The notes: a model not told the origin generated them from the sequence alone. 18,464 bases of DNA from an uncultured Bacteroidota bacterium (GCA_903856555.1 CAIOCC010000249.1:1-18464); one strand, 5' to 3'. Positions 6,157-14,806 are shown, numbered from the stretch's first letter. Program-made: numbers and translations.

Positions 6157-8841
6157 ATGCGTATGAAGGCCGAAGAAGTCAGACAAGTTTTTTTGGATTT
6201 TTTTGCATCCAAAGGGCATCATATTGCCCAACCATCTTCCTTGATCGTTCAGGGCGATCCGACGCTTTTGTTTACCAATGCGGGGATGAATCCCTTCAAG
6301 GATTTGTTTTTGGGGAATAGAACCCCGGATTTTCGACGGGTGGCGGATACCCAACCCTGCCTACGGGTATCGGGCAAACACAACGACCTGGAAGATGTGG
6401 GTAAGGATACCTACCACCACACGCTTTTTGAGATGCTGGGCAATTGGTCCTTTGGGGATTACTTCAAAGAGGAAGCCATTGCTTGGGCATGGGAATTGTT
6501 GACCGGGCCTTATGGTTTGTCCAAGGACAGGTTGTATGTCACCTATTTTGAGGGGGATGCCACCGAGGGATTGGAAGCGGATCATCAGGCCAGGAATTTT
6601 TGGAAGCAATGGATTGCGGAGGATCGCATTTTGCCTGGTAACAAAAAAGATAATTTTTGGGAAATGGGGGATACCGGTCCTTGCGGTCCTTGTTCCGAAA
6701 TCCACATGGATTTGCGGAGTGAAGAAGAACGCAAAGCGCTGGATGCAAGGGAATTGGTCAATAAGGACCACCCCCAAGTGATTGAGCTCTGGAACCTGGT
6801 CTTTATGGAATTTCAGCGCATGGCCGATGGTCGATTGCAGGCATTGCCGGCTCGTCATGTGGATACGGGCATGGGGTTTGAGCGCCTCTGTCGGGCCGTT
6901 GCCGGTGCCTCCAGCAATTACGATACCGATGTTTTCGTTCCCCTTATTCGCCAAATCGAAGCTAGCTCAGGTCACCGTTACGGGGCTGGCAACGAGGCCG
7001 TGGATATCGCGATGCGGGTGGTGGCCGACCACATGCGGGCGGTATGCTTGGTGATTGCCGATGGGCAATTGCCCTCCAATGCCAAAGCAGGATATGTCTG
7101 TCGCCGCATTCTGCGCCGGGCCATTCGGTACGGCTATACCTACCTGGGTTTTGAAGAACCAACCCTGCACCGATTGGTGGACACAGTGGTTGCCAGTTTG
7201 GGAGACGTATTGCCCCAATTGGTCCGCGAAAAAGTACTCATTACGCAGACCTTGCAGGCCGAGGAAACGAATTTTTTGCGCACCTTGGCCAAAGGACTGC
7301 AGCGCATGGATCTATGGATGTCCGCCCATTCTGCTCAAAATGTCGTCCCTCAGGGGATTCAGATGGACGGAGACACTGCATTTGAGTTGTTTGACACGTA
7401 CGGTTTCCCTCCGGATTTGATTGCTTTGGTTTTGACCGAAAAGGGATTTGGAATGGACCAAGCCGGATTTGAGAAAGCCATGCAGGTTCAGCGGGATCGT
7501 TCTCGTTCGGCCACTCGTCTTGTAGCCGGTGATTGGGCATGGATGGAATGGACGGAAGGGGACACGGCGCTCGAATCGCAATTTGTTGGTTATGATCAAC
7601 TCGAATGTTCGAGCCGTTTGCTTCGGCAACGGATGGTTCGCAGCGGGGATGCCGAACAAGCCCAAGTGGTTTTGGAGGTTACGCCTTTTTATGCCGAATC
7701 CGGTGGTCAAGTAGGGGATACGGGGCGTTTGATTGGTGAGGACGGCGAGGTCTTGGAAGTCCTGGATGTCTTCAAAGAGAATCATGTTTGGATCCACCGG
7801 GTGAACCAATTACCATCCCATCCCGAACAATCGTTCAGGGCGGTGGTGGATGCCCAGCGTCGGCAAAACACCAGCGCTCATCACAGTGCGACGCATTTGT
7901 TGCATACCGCCCTGCGCCATCACCTCGGTCAACACGTTCAACAAAAGGGATCTTTGGTGTCACCTCACCAATTGCGCTTTGACTTTGCCCATACCGGTCG
8001 TGTTACAGAACAACAGATGCAGGCGATCGTAGAGGAAGTCAACGGAGCGGTTCGCCAAGCCTTGCCTTTGGAGGAATCCCGGAACTTGCCGATTCGCGAG
8101 GCCATGGAAAAAGGGGCCACCGCCCTCTTTGGTGAAAAATACGGGGACTCGGTGCGGGTCATTTCCTTTGGGGGCACCTACTCCATGGAATTGTGCGGGG
8201 GAACGCATGTGGAGCATACCGGCCGCATTGGTTTCTTTCGGGTGGTCTCTGAAAGCGCTGTGGCTTCGGGAATCCGACGAATCGAGGCCGTCTGCGGAAC
8301 CTATGCCGAGGCATGGGTAGAGGAGCGCCTGCAATTGCTGGAACAAATCAAAGGCCTTTTCAAGAATCCGGTGGACCTCCTGACCCAGGCCAGCAAAAGC
8401 CTGGACGAATTGGGGCAATTGCGCAAAAAAATGGACGAATGGGACCAAAAAAGGACTGAATCCTTGGTCCAAGACGCCTTGAAGGCCTTCGAAACGCAGG
8501 ACCATGGTTTTCCGATTTTGGTCCAGGTCTGCGATGTCCGAAAGTCCGATTCCCTCAAAGCCATGGCAACCAAACTCCGAGCCCACGACCCACAGGCGAG
8601 GGTTCTATTAGGGGCCTTGGTGGAAGATCGTTTTTATGTCTGCCTTGCCTTGGGCGAAGAGGCCTCCAAAACACACAACGCCGGTCAAATTCTTCGAGTC
8701 TTGTTAGCCTCCTTGGGGGGCCAAGGAGGAGGTCAGCCCCATTTGGCCATGGGGAGTGCGACCTTGCCACCTTCCTCCGTTCCGCCAACGGCCGAATCCC
8801 TTCGATTGGCTTTGGATCAGGCCCTGCATTCGTTGAATTAG
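6157..8841 (+). CDS. alaS: Alanyl-tRNA synthetase
   Basis: Charges tRNA(Ala) with alanine in the cytosol and edits mischarged Ser/Gly. The 894 residues are slightly longer than E. coli AlaS. The class II catalytic core is clear: VRQVFLDFFASKGHHIAQPSSLI, DPTLLFTNAGMNPFKDLFLG, QPCLRVSGKHNDLEDVGKDTYHHTLFEMLGNWSFGDYFKEEAI, and GCGPCSEIH-like DTGPCGPCSEIHMD. The editing domain carries the zinc set H576/H580 (HHSATHLLH) and C680/H684 (ELCGGTHVEHTG). The C-terminal DHHA1 oligomerisation domain ends with LGGQGGGQPHLAMGS. Two ATGs compete. ATG 6157 (MRMKAEEV) is adopted here, but GGAG at 6151-6154 is spaced 8 nt from ATG 6163 (MKAEEVRQ) and only 2 nt from 6157, so 6163 may be the true start. It is followed 10 bp later by gatB. 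Confidence 0.97.
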   Translation: MRMKAEEVRQVFLDFFASKGHHIAQPSSLIVQGDPTLLFTNAGMNPFKDLFLGNRTPDFRRVADTQPCLRVSGKHNDLEDVGKDTYHHTLFEMLGNWSFGDYFKEEAIAWAWELLTGPYGLSKDRLYVTYFEGDATEGLEADHQARNFWKQWIAEDRILPGNKKDNFWEMGDTGPCGPCSEIHMDLRSEEERKALDARELVNKDHPQVIELWNLVFMEFQRMADGRLQALPARHVDTGMGFERLCRAVAGASSNYDTDVFVPLIRQIEASSGHRYGAGNEAVDIAMRVVADHMRAVCLVIADGQLPSNAKAGYVCRRILRRAIRYGYTYLGFEEPTLHRLVDTVVASLGDVLPQLVREKVLITQTLQAEETNFLRTLAKGLQRMDLWMSAHSAQNVVPQGIQMDGDTAFELFDTYGFPPDLIALVLTEKGFGMDQAGFEKAMQVQRDRSRSATRLVAGDWAWMEWTEGDTALESQFVGYDQLECSSRLLRQRMVRSGDAEQAQVVLEVTPFYAESGGQVGDTGRLIGEDGEVLEVLDVFKENHVWIHRVNQLPSHPEQSFRAVVDAQRRQNTSAHHSATHLLHTALRHHLGQHVQQKGSLVSPHQLRFDFAHTGRVTEQQMQAIVEEVNGAVRQALPLEESRNLPIREAMEKGATALFGEKYGDSVRVISFGGTYSMELCGGTHVEHTGRIGFFRVVSESAVASGIRRIEAVCGTYAEAWVEERLQLLEQIKGLFKNPVDLLTQASKSLDELGQLRKKMDEWDQKRTESLVQDALKAFETQDHGFPILVQVCDVRKSDSLKAMATKLRAHDPQARVLLGALVEDRFYVCLALGEEASKTHNAGQILRVLLASLGGQGGGQPHLAMGSATLPPSSVPPTAESLRLALDQALHSLN

Positions 8842-8851
8842 CCATTAATCC

Positions 8852-10309
8852 ATGATGATGAATGATGTTATAACCAAGTACGAATTGGTGGTGGGATTGG
8901 AGGTTCACGCGCAGCTTAGGACCCAATCCAAGGCATTTTGCAGCGATAGCACCGACTTTGGGGCTCTGCCCAACACCCTCTTGTCGCCTATTTCGATGGG
9001 CCATCCCGGGACCTTGCCACGTTTTAATGGCCAGGTTCTGGAGTACGGAATCCTGCTTGGGTTGGCGATGAATTGCAAAATTCGGGAATACAATGAATTT
9101 GCGCGCAAGAATTATTTCTATGCGGACCTGCCCAAAGGCTACCAGATCACCCAGCATCTGACCCCTTTGGCTTACGACGGATACCTGGACCTTGAATGCG
9201 AGGAAGGGAAGCACCGACGGGTGGGCATCACCCGGATTCACATGGAGGAAGACGCGGGCAAGAGCATCCACGACCAGGACCCTCTGGATACCCTGGTGGA
9301 TTTGAATCGCTGCGGCGTTCCCCTGCTCGAAATCGTTTCGGAGCCGGATCTGCGCACGGCTCGCGAGGCCTACCTGTATTTACAAGAAATTCGTCGTTTG
9401 GTTCGCTACCTGGAAATCTGTGACGGCAACATGGAAGAAGGTTCGCTCCGATGCGATGCCAACATTTCGGTGCGCCCCGTGGGTTCGACCGAGTTTGGAG
9501 CCAAGGTGGAAGTCAAGAACATGAACTCGATGCGCCACGTTCAGAAGGCCATCGAATACGAATACCAGCGTCAATGCGAAGCCGTTGAAAGAGGGGAACG
9601 CATCGTTTCCGAGACCCGCTCCTTTGATCCCCAGGCCCAAAACACCTTTGCGCTTCGTTCCAAAGAAGCCGCCAACGATTATCGGTACTTCCCTGAACCG
9701 GATTTGCCACCCATCCTGGTGACCCCATCGGTGATCGAGGGGATTCAATCCAAAATGCCCCCCTTGCCGGCAGCCTTGATGGCTAAATTTACCAACGAGT
9801 TGGGGCTTAGTGCCTACGATGCAGGGGTCTTGTGCGACCAAAAAGAACTGGCCCTTTGGTTTCTATCCTTGATTTCGGGGACGACTCACACCAAACAAGC
9901 GGCCAATTGGACCATGGGTCCGGTCAAAACCTGGCTGAATGCCCGCGCCTTGCCCATTTCGGATTTGCCGATATCAGCGGCCTCCCTTGCTCAACTGATT
10001 AATGCGGTTCAGGAGGGAAAACTAAGCCATCACCAGGCGGTGCAGCAGGTATGGCCCGCATGGCTGGAACAACCGAATCGAAGCCTTCAGGATCTCTTGA
10101 AAGACCTGGGTTTGGAGGGCGGAACTGTTGAGGATGACTTACCTGCGTTGGTCCAAGAAGTCTTGGCTTCCATGCCCGCCAAGGTTCAAGAATACCGTGA
10201 CGGCAAAAAGGGTCTTTTGGCTTTGTTTATGGGTGAAATTATGAAAAGAACCGGGGGCAGGGCTCAACCGGCCAGGGCTTCGGCGCTGCTCCAAGAGGCT
10301 TTGAATTAA
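8852..10309 (+). CDS. gatB: Asp-tRNA(Asn)/Glu-tRNA(Gln) amidotransferase subunit B
   Basis: tRNA-binding kinase/transamidase subunit of the GatCAB complex, which converts Glu-tRNA(Gln) (and Asp-tRNA(Asn)) to the amidated forms. The 485 residues are full length. The N-terminal catalytic cradle shows YELVVGLEVHAQLRTQSKAFC (10-30), NTLLSPISMGHPGTLPRFN, FARKNYFYADLPKGYQITQ, RIHMEEDAGKSIHD (H130 region), DLNRCGVPLLEIVSEPDLRTAREAYLYLQEIRRLVRYLEICDGNMEEGSLRCDANISVRP and KVEVKNMNSMRHVQKAIEYE. The YqeY-like tRNA-binding tail occupies about 330-485, with the late motif AKVQEYRDGKKGLLALFMGEIMKRTGGRAQPA. Three successive ATG codons (8852, 8855, 8858) make the exact start uncertain by two residues. The gene follows alaS by 10 bp, which indicates cotranscription. 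gatA and gatC are not in the window. Confidence 0.97.
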   Translation: MMMNDVITKYELVVGLEVHAQLRTQSKAFCSDSTDFGALPNTLLSPISMGHPGTLPRFNGQVLEYGILLGLAMNCKIREYNEFARKNYFYADLPKGYQITQHLTPLAYDGYLDLECEEGKHRRVGITRIHMEEDAGKSIHDQDPLDTLVDLNRCGVPLLEIVSEPDLRTAREAYLYLQEIRRLVRYLEICDGNMEEGSLRCDANISVRPVGSTEFGAKVEVKNMNSMRHVQKAIEYEYQRQCEAVERGERIVSETRSFDPQAQNTFALRSKEAANDYRYFPEPDLPPILVTPSVIEGIQSKMPPLPAALMAKFTNELGLSAYDAGVLCDQKELALWFLSLISGTTHTKQAANWTMGPVKTWLNARALPISDLPISAASLAQLINAVQEGKLSHHQAVQQVWPAWLEQPNRSLQDLLKDLGLEGGTVEDDLPALVQEVLASMPAKVQEYRDGKKGLLALFMGEIMKRTGGRAQPARASALLQEALN

Positions 10310-10318
10310 CCATGGCTT

Positions 10319-10340
10319 AACAAGGTCTCCATGCCTTGTT
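10319..10340 (+). terminator. Weak hairpin after gatB
   Basis: AACAAGG (10319-10325) pairs with CCTTGTT (10334-10340) across an 8-nt loop, a 7-bp stem starting 10 bases after the gatB stop. The following bases (CCCTTACTTTG) are only partly T-rich, so it may attenuate rather than end transcription between gatB and the response regulator gene. Confidence 0.3.
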
Positions 10341-10374
10341 CCCTTACTTTGTGTTGTAATTAATCCAATTTCGT

Positions 10375-11079
10375 ATGTCCCTATCCGGTTCCCCCAAACC
10401 AACCAAAATTCTGGTGGTGGATGATGAACCTGATATTTTGGAAATTGTTTCCTACAATCTTGTCAAGGAGGGTTATTTGGTGAAGACGGCCGAAAACGGC
10501 CAAGACGCTCTCAAAATTGCCAGGGAATTCATCCCTGATTTGGTCTTGTTGGATGTGATGATGCCCAAGATGGACGGCATGGAAACCTGCAAGCAGCTTC
10601 GCATGATTCCTTCGTTGAAATCCTGTTTTGTGCTTTTTCTGACGGCACGCGAAGAGGAGTTTGTGGAAGTGCTTTCGTTTCAAGCCGGGGCCGATGATTT
10701 TTTGACCAAGCCCATCAAGCCCCGGGCTTTGCTCAGCCGTATCGAAGCCATTCTGCGGCGCTCTCAGTCCGACTCCACGAACGAAGTGCATCACCGACTT
10801 CAGTTGGGGGACTTGGTGATCGATCGGGAAGCCTACCGGGTCACGCAGGCCGGGCAAACCATTCCTTTGGCCCGCAAAGAATTTGAATTGCTCTTTCTCC
10901 TAGCATCCAAACCGGGGAAAGTCTTTACCAGAGATCAGATTTTGGAACAAATCTGGGGATCCGACGTGGTGGTCATCAACCGCACCATCGACGTCCACAT
11001 TCGCAAACTTCGCGAAAAGCTCGGCGATGCCTACATTAGCACCATCAAGGGCGTAGGCTATAAATTCGAGCTTCTTTGA
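10375..11079 (+). CDS. OmpR/PhoB-family response regulator
   Basis: DNA-binding response regulator of a two-component system, 234 residues. The receiver domain (about 10-128) has the acidic pair D16/D17 (KILVVDDEPD), phosphoacceptor D60 (LVLLDVMMPKMDG), switch T90 (FLTARE) and K112 (DDFLTKPIKPRALLSRIEAILRR). The C-terminal winged-helix effector domain shows LVIDREAYRV, IPLARKEFELLFLLASKPGKVFTRDQILEQIWG, VINRTIDVHIRKLREKLG and ISTIKGVGYKFE, which is typical OmpR/PhoB. The PKPIKP-style receiver and the immediately downstream kinase resemble the PhoB/PhoR-like pair of many Bacteroidota. Target genes and signal are unknown. Its stop overlaps the kinase start by 4 nt. The ATG at 10375 lies 65 bp after gatB without an evident Shine-Dalgarno. 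Confidence 0.95.
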   Translation: MSLSGSPKPTKILVVDDEPDILEIVSYNLVKEGYLVKTAENGQDALKIAREFIPDLVLLDVMMPKMDGMETCKQLRMIPSLKSCFVLFLTAREEEFVEVLSFQAGADDFLTKPIKPRALLSRIEAILRRSQSDSTNEVHHRLQLGDLVIDREAYRVTQAGQTIPLARKEFELLFLLASKPGKVFTRDQILEQIWGSDVVVINRTIDVHIRKLREKLGDAYISTIKGVGYKFELL

Positions 11080-12107
11080 AGAACCTAACTCCAGTTCAGG
11101 TGGCGGGTATCGTATCCGCCGCCGTTTCGGCATGTGTTGCATGGGCGGCCCTGTGGCTGGGTTTGGGTTGGTTGGAGGTTTTGACTCTAGGTACCGTGGG
11201 GGGTGGGGTTGCTTTGGTGGCATCCATCTACCTGTTGAAGTTTTTTTTGTTGGATCAGGTCCATCAGATTCTTCATACCATCAAGCTGACCAAATCCAAT
11301 TTGATGAGCGAATCCCCATCGGGATTTCTTTCGGATCCCTTGGGTCGAGTGGACGAGGCCGTCTCGCGTTGGAGCAAGGAACAAAATCTAAAACGAGAGG
11401 AACAGGAAAAACTGGAGCGATACCGCAAGGAATTCCTGGGCAATGTATCCCACGAGCTCAAGACCCCGATTTTTAATATACAGGGCTACATCCATACCCT
11501 GTTGGACGGGGCCAAGGATGATCCCGCCACCAACCTCAGTTTCCTCCAAAAGGCGGCTCGGTCGGCTGACCGGATGGAGGCCTTGGTCAAAGACTTGTTA
11601 ACGATCAGTGAATTGGAGTCGGGTTCGGTCCGTATGGAATGGGAAAATTTTGATCTGCATGAATTGTTGCAGGATGTTTTTGATTCGGTTGACCACAAAG
11701 CAAGGGGACGTGGGATCCAAATCGAAATCAAAGCAGGTTGCGAGCCACCGTTTGTAGTCCGCGCCGACCGCAAAAAAATCCGACAAGTTCTGGTCAATTT
11801 GCTTTCCAATTCGATTCATTACGGCAACGATCAGGGCCTGACCCAAGTGGGGGTTTTTGATATGGGCCAACAATTTTTGATTGAAATTTCGGACAACGGG
11901 ATGGGGATCGAGCCCGAACATTTGCCACGACTTTTTGAGCGCTTCTATCGGGTGGACAAAGGCCGCTCCCGTTCCGAAGGGGGAACCGGCTTGGGCTTGG
12001 CCATCGTCAAACATATGCTCGAAGTGCACGGGCAGACCATTCATGTGCGGTCTTCTGCGGGAATGGGGTCCACCTTTGGGTTTACGTTGAACAAGGCCCA
12101 GACCTAG
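11076..12107 (+). CDS. Sensor histidine kinase with minimal extracytoplasmic region (PhoR-like)
   Basis: Membrane-bound histidine kinase, 343 residues, partner of the response regulator whose stop it overlaps (TTG start inside TTTGA, 11076-11079). Two hydrophobic helices at about 8-30 and 35-58 are joined by only a few residues (GLGWLE), leaving no periplasmic sensor domain. A linker (DPLGRVDEAVSRWSKEQNLKREEQEKLERYRKEF) leads to the HisKA H-box FLGNVSHELKTPIFNIQGYI with phospho-acceptor H126. The ATPase domain has an N-box at VLVNLLSNSIHYG (N241/N245), a G1 box ISDNGMGIEP (271-280), an F-box LFERFYRVDKGRSR and a G2 box GGTGLGLAIVKHML (302-315). The signal is likely membrane-internal, cytoplasmic or supplied by a partner. 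The TTG start gives the natural 4-nt coupling; no ATG exists before the first helix. Confidence 0.93.
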   Translation: MKNLTPVQVAGIVSAAVSACVAWAALWLGLGWLEVLTLGTVGGGVALVASIYLLKFFLLDQVHQILHTIKLTKSNLMSESPSGFLSDPLGRVDEAVSRWSKEQNLKREEQEKLERYRKEFLGNVSHELKTPIFNIQGYIHTLLDGAKDDPATNLSFLQKAARSADRMEALVKDLLTISELESGSVRMEWENFDLHELLQDVFDSVDHKARGRGIQIEIKAGCEPPFVVRADRKKIRQVLVNLLSNSIHYGNDQGLTQVGVFDMGQQFLIEISDNGMGIEPEHLPRLFERFYRVDKGRSRSEGGTGLGLAIVKHMLEVHGQTIHVRSSAGMGSTFGFTLNKAQT

Positions 12108-12118
12108 GTCGAGAGGTT

Positions 12119-12126
12119 TAGCTTTG
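12119..12126 (+). promoter_or_regulatory. TAnnTTTG box before the pseudouridine synthase gene
   Basis: TAGCTTTG (followed by C) matches the Bacteroidota -7 element exactly and ends 4 nt before the ATG at 12131. No good -33 element lies 17-23 bp upstream, so it could be chance. If functional it would give an essentially leaderless mRNA inside what otherwise looks like an operon. Confidence 0.3.
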
Positions 12127-12130
12127 CGCC

Positions 12131-12856
12131 ATGAAGAGACCGTCCTTTGAGGACCTGGTTTTGTGGCAGGAAGGGGATCTGTTGGCTGTGAACAAACCGC
12201 CTTTGATTGCCACCCTGGACGAACGAACCCCCGGCCAATCAAGCCTGTTGCGCATGGCGCGGGCTTGGAATCCCGCCCTGACTCCTTGCCATCGTTTGGA
12301 CAAGGAGACCTCCGGGGTCATGCTCTTTGCGGGCTCCGAGGACGCGTACCGTTCGGTGGCCATGGCCTTTGAGAAGCGCCAAGTCAACAAGGTGTATCAT
12401 GCGCTGGTGGGTGGCATTCATCGTTTTGATAATCAAGCAATTGACCTTCCTTTGGGTCAGGGTCGGGACGGCAGCGTCCGGGTTGATTTTCGCAACGGGA
12501 AGTCGGCCTTAACCTATGTGAACAGCCTGGCCTATTTCCGTCATTTTACATTGCTCGAATGCAGACCGGTAACCGGTCGAACCCACCAAATTCGAGTTCA
12601 TCTTGCCTCCCAAAACTGTCTCATCGTCGCCGATCAGGTTTACGGGGGGGAATTTCCTTTGCTTTCCGAGATTAAGGGCCGCAAATACCGAATGTCCAAA
12701 AACCAGGAGTTGGAAACGCCGATGATGCGCCGCCTAGCCCTGCATGCCCATGCGGTCAGTATCGACAGTCCAGGGCTGCAAATTCCTGCTATTGAGGCGC
12801 CTTATTCCCATGACTTTGAGGTCTTGTTGAAGTTGTTGGGCAAATACGACTCTTGA
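12131..12856 (+). CDS. RluA-family RNA pseudouridine synthase
   Basis: Isomerises uridine to pseudouridine in rRNA or tRNA. The 241-residue protein starts with the catalytic domain and has no S4 RNA-binding domain, as in RluA/TruC-like short members. Motifs visible are ILWQEGDLLAVNKPP-like VLWQEGDLLAVNKPP (10-24), the catalytic loop CHRLDKETSGVMLFA (53-67, D57 the nucleophilic aspartate), KVYHALVGG, ALTYVNSLAYFRHFTLLECRPVTGRTHQIRVHLAS (a classic RluA R-T-H-Q-I-R-V-H motif) and ADQVYGGE. The late LALHAHAVSIDSPG matches family ends. Its target uridine cannot be assigned from sequence. It follows the kinase by 23 bp and ends directly before a strong terminator, so it is the last gene of the rightward run that begins at alaS. 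Confidence 0.93.
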   Translation: MKRPSFEDLVLWQEGDLLAVNKPPLIATLDERTPGQSSLLRMARAWNPALTPCHRLDKETSGVMLFAGSEDAYRSVAMAFEKRQVNKVYHALVGGIHRFDNQAIDLPLGQGRDGSVRVDFRNGKSALTYVNSLAYFRHFTLLECRPVTGRTHQIRVHLASQNCLIVADQVYGGEFPLLSEIKGRKYRMSKNQELETPMMRRLALHAHAVSIDSPGLQIPAIEAPYSHDFEVLLKLLGKYDS

Positions 12857-12857
12857 C

Positions 12858-12885
12858 GGGGACCCGCAGGGGTCCCTTTATTTTC
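12858..12885 (+). terminator. Rho-independent terminator after the pseudouridine synthase gene
   Basis: GGGACCC (12859-12865) pairs perfectly with GGGTCCC (12870-12876) across a 4-nt loop, followed by TTTATTTT (12877-12884). It starts 2 bases after the TGA stop and sits between two convergent genes. On the minus strand there is no T-run after the stem, so it serves mainly rightward transcription. Confidence 0.85.
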
Positions 12886-14779
12886 GGTTCGGGTTGGTTT
12901 CGGTTCGGGACTGTCGTAGGAGTCGAAGCCTGGCTTCGGCCTGAAGGAGCTGGGCCTTGAGGCCTTGAATCTTCTTTTCGACTTCGTTCTTCATAAGGTC
13001 GGCGTTCTTGGATCGTCCAAAAAATCCGAGGTTGTTTTCGAGCAAATCAATTTCTTTGCGCAGGTCGTTGACTTTGTACTGGATTTGGGTCTGCTCGCGG
13101 CTGATTTCCTTATCGCCCCCGGGGTTTTGACTCATCTTTTCGAGGCGATTCTGGTATTGAGCATCCCTCTGAGCATCCCGGTCCACCTTGAGACGATCAA
13201 ACCAAGCATTGGTCAGCGAACGAAATTGCTGTTGCAGGGCTTCTTTTCTATTCATCGGCACAAAACCGATTTCTCCCCAGGTTTTCTGGATTTGCATGAG
13301 GTAGCCCAGGTCCTCCGAAGGGTTTCCGGTGCTTTGGTAGGCCGTGAGTTCGGCTACCAAGGCCTCCTTCCGTTGAAGGTTCTCGCTTTGCTTGGATTTT
13401 TCTTCGGCAAAGAATTCGTTTTTGCGGGTAAAGAAGGCATCGCAGGCCTGGCGAAAACGATTCCAATACTTGTCCGATAGTTTTCGGGGAAGGGCGGGGG
13501 CCTCTTTCCATGCTTTTTGGAGATTCACCAGGGCCTGGGTTCCGCCTTTCCAATCTTCGGAGCTCTGCCAGGATTCGGCTTCTTTGCACCAGATTTCGCG
13601 TTGCTGGACAAGGACCTGCATTTCGGCTTTGACCGATTTGAAGTGCAGGAGGCGAGCCGAAAAAAAGGCATCCAAGCCCGCTTTGAATCGTTTCCAAACA
13701 GCTTCTTGCTTGTCCTTGGCAACGGGGCCTGTGCTCCGCCAATCTTGTTGAAGGAGTTCGATGGTCTGGGTCAAAGCGTTCCAATTGGGCTTGGAATCGC
13801 CCAGGGTTTGAACCAGGATTTCGAGGTTCTCGCAGAGTTTGGTTTTGGCGTCCAGGTTTTGGGCACGGATTTGGTCCAATTCTTCAAACTTGCCACGGCG
13901 ACTTTGAAAGACACGATCCGAGACATTCTTGAAACGGTTCCACAAATCCTCGGATTGGTGTCGGGGTACCGGTCCAACGGATTTCCATTGTTCGTGCAAA
14001 ATGGAGAGCTTGACGCCGGCTTGCAGAACATCGGCCTCTAGCAACAGCTTTTCGGCTTGTTCGCAGAGGTTGGTTTTGATTTCAAAATTTCTGGACAGGT
14101 CCAATTCCTTGAGTTCTCTATTGATTCTCAAGTTGTTATAAAATTGATCATGGAGCCAATGGTAGCGATTCCACAATTCCTGTCGTTGATCGGCTGGCAC
14201 CGGCCCACATTCTTTCCAACGATTTTGGAGGTCCTTGAGTTGGTCGTTCAGGCCCACTTTGCCCTGCTCTTCTTGTTCTACAATTTGGAGCAACTCATCG
14301 AGCATGGCTTTTTTGAGGACCAAATTGGCCTGCATGATGGCCTCTTTCTCTTGTTTTTCTTGTTGACGCCGGGTTTGGTATCGCTGCCACAAATCCTGGT
14401 ACAATAGGAAGAGCGGAGAATGGGCCACGGGGGTGGTCTCTTGTTCACCTTCCAGGTTTTCGAGTTCCTGTTGGGCCTTGAGCTTTTGGAACCAATGGTC
14501 GATCTGAGCTTTGATCAAGCGAATCTTGGGATGCTCGCCTTCCAGATTTGCTTTTTTGACGGAATCACCCAAATGGGTCAAGAGACCTTCCAGGTCCATG
14601 GCATGGTATTCCGGCAAGGCTTCTTCCTCGCGGGGCAAAAGAAGTTCGTCTTCCTCGTCGCCCAAGGACTCGATGGTTTCTTGGGGGGGGGAGGGCAAGG
14701 TGGTCTCTTGCGGGATTTCCGGCGTCGTCAATTCGCCCGAGCTTTCGGGTTGCTGAATTTCAGGTTCCAATTCGTTCAT
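12878..14779 (-). CDS. DUF349 repeat protein
   Basis: Cytoplasmic coiled-coil-rich protein of unknown biochemical role, 633 residues from the ATG at 14779. A TTG 30 nt upstream extends the frame but overlaps a promoter-like box, so ATG is preferred. An acidic, Pro/Glu-rich disordered N-terminus (1-60) and a charged region with LLYQDLWQRYQTRRQQEKQEKE precede five DUF349 repeats. Their anchoring tryptophans lie at W188, W265, W347, W424 and W501, at spacings of 77, 82, 77 and 77 residues. Repeat signatures include RWKECGPVPADQRQELWNRY, QWKSVGPVPRHQSEDLWNRF and DWRSTGPVAKDKQEAVWKRF; the last copy (TWGEIGFVPMNRKEALQQQF) is divergent. The C-terminus (NDLRKEIDLLENNLGFFGRSKNAD...QAEARLRLLRQ) is a coiled coil with the NLGFF(G/A)xSKNAD motif found in Bacteroidota homologues. 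The gene is monocistronic by context. Confidence 0.9.
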   Translation of the reverse strand: MNELEPEIQQPESSGELTTPEIPQETTLPSPPQETIESLGDEEDELLLPREEEALPEYHAMDLEGLLTHLGDSVKKANLEGEHPKIRLIKAQIDHWFQKLKAQQELENLEGEQETTPVAHSPLFLLYQDLWQRYQTRRQQEKQEKEAIMQANLVLKKAMLDELLQIVEQEEQGKVGLNDQLKDLQNRWKECGPVPADQRQELWNRYHWLHDQFYNNLRINRELKELDLSRNFEIKTNLCEQAEKLLLEADVLQAGVKLSILHEQWKSVGPVPRHQSEDLWNRFKNVSDRVFQSRRGKFEELDQIRAQNLDAKTKLCENLEILVQTLGDSKPNWNALTQTIELLQQDWRSTGPVAKDKQEAVWKRFKAGLDAFFSARLLHFKSVKAEMQVLVQQREIWCKEAESWQSSEDWKGGTQALVNLQKAWKEAPALPRKLSDKYWNRFRQACDAFFTRKNEFFAEEKSKQSENLQRKEALVAELTAYQSTGNPSEDLGYLMQIQKTWGEIGFVPMNRKEALQQQFRSLTNAWFDRLKVDRDAQRDAQYQNRLEKMSQNPGGDKEISREQTQIQYKVNDLRKEIDLLENNLGFFGRSKNADLMKNEVEKKIQGLKAQLLQAEARLRLLRQSRTETNPNRK

Positions 14780-14806
14780 CCTGGCCTGTTTGTACTTTAG
14801 GGACTG

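Noticed and set aside
12965..14800. Several 100-170-codon rightward frames opposite the DUF349 gene
   Set aside because: They mirror the repeat-rich DUF349 protein. Phe/Leu-rich antisense translations of Glu/Gln/Lys-rich coiled coils are expected and are not genes.
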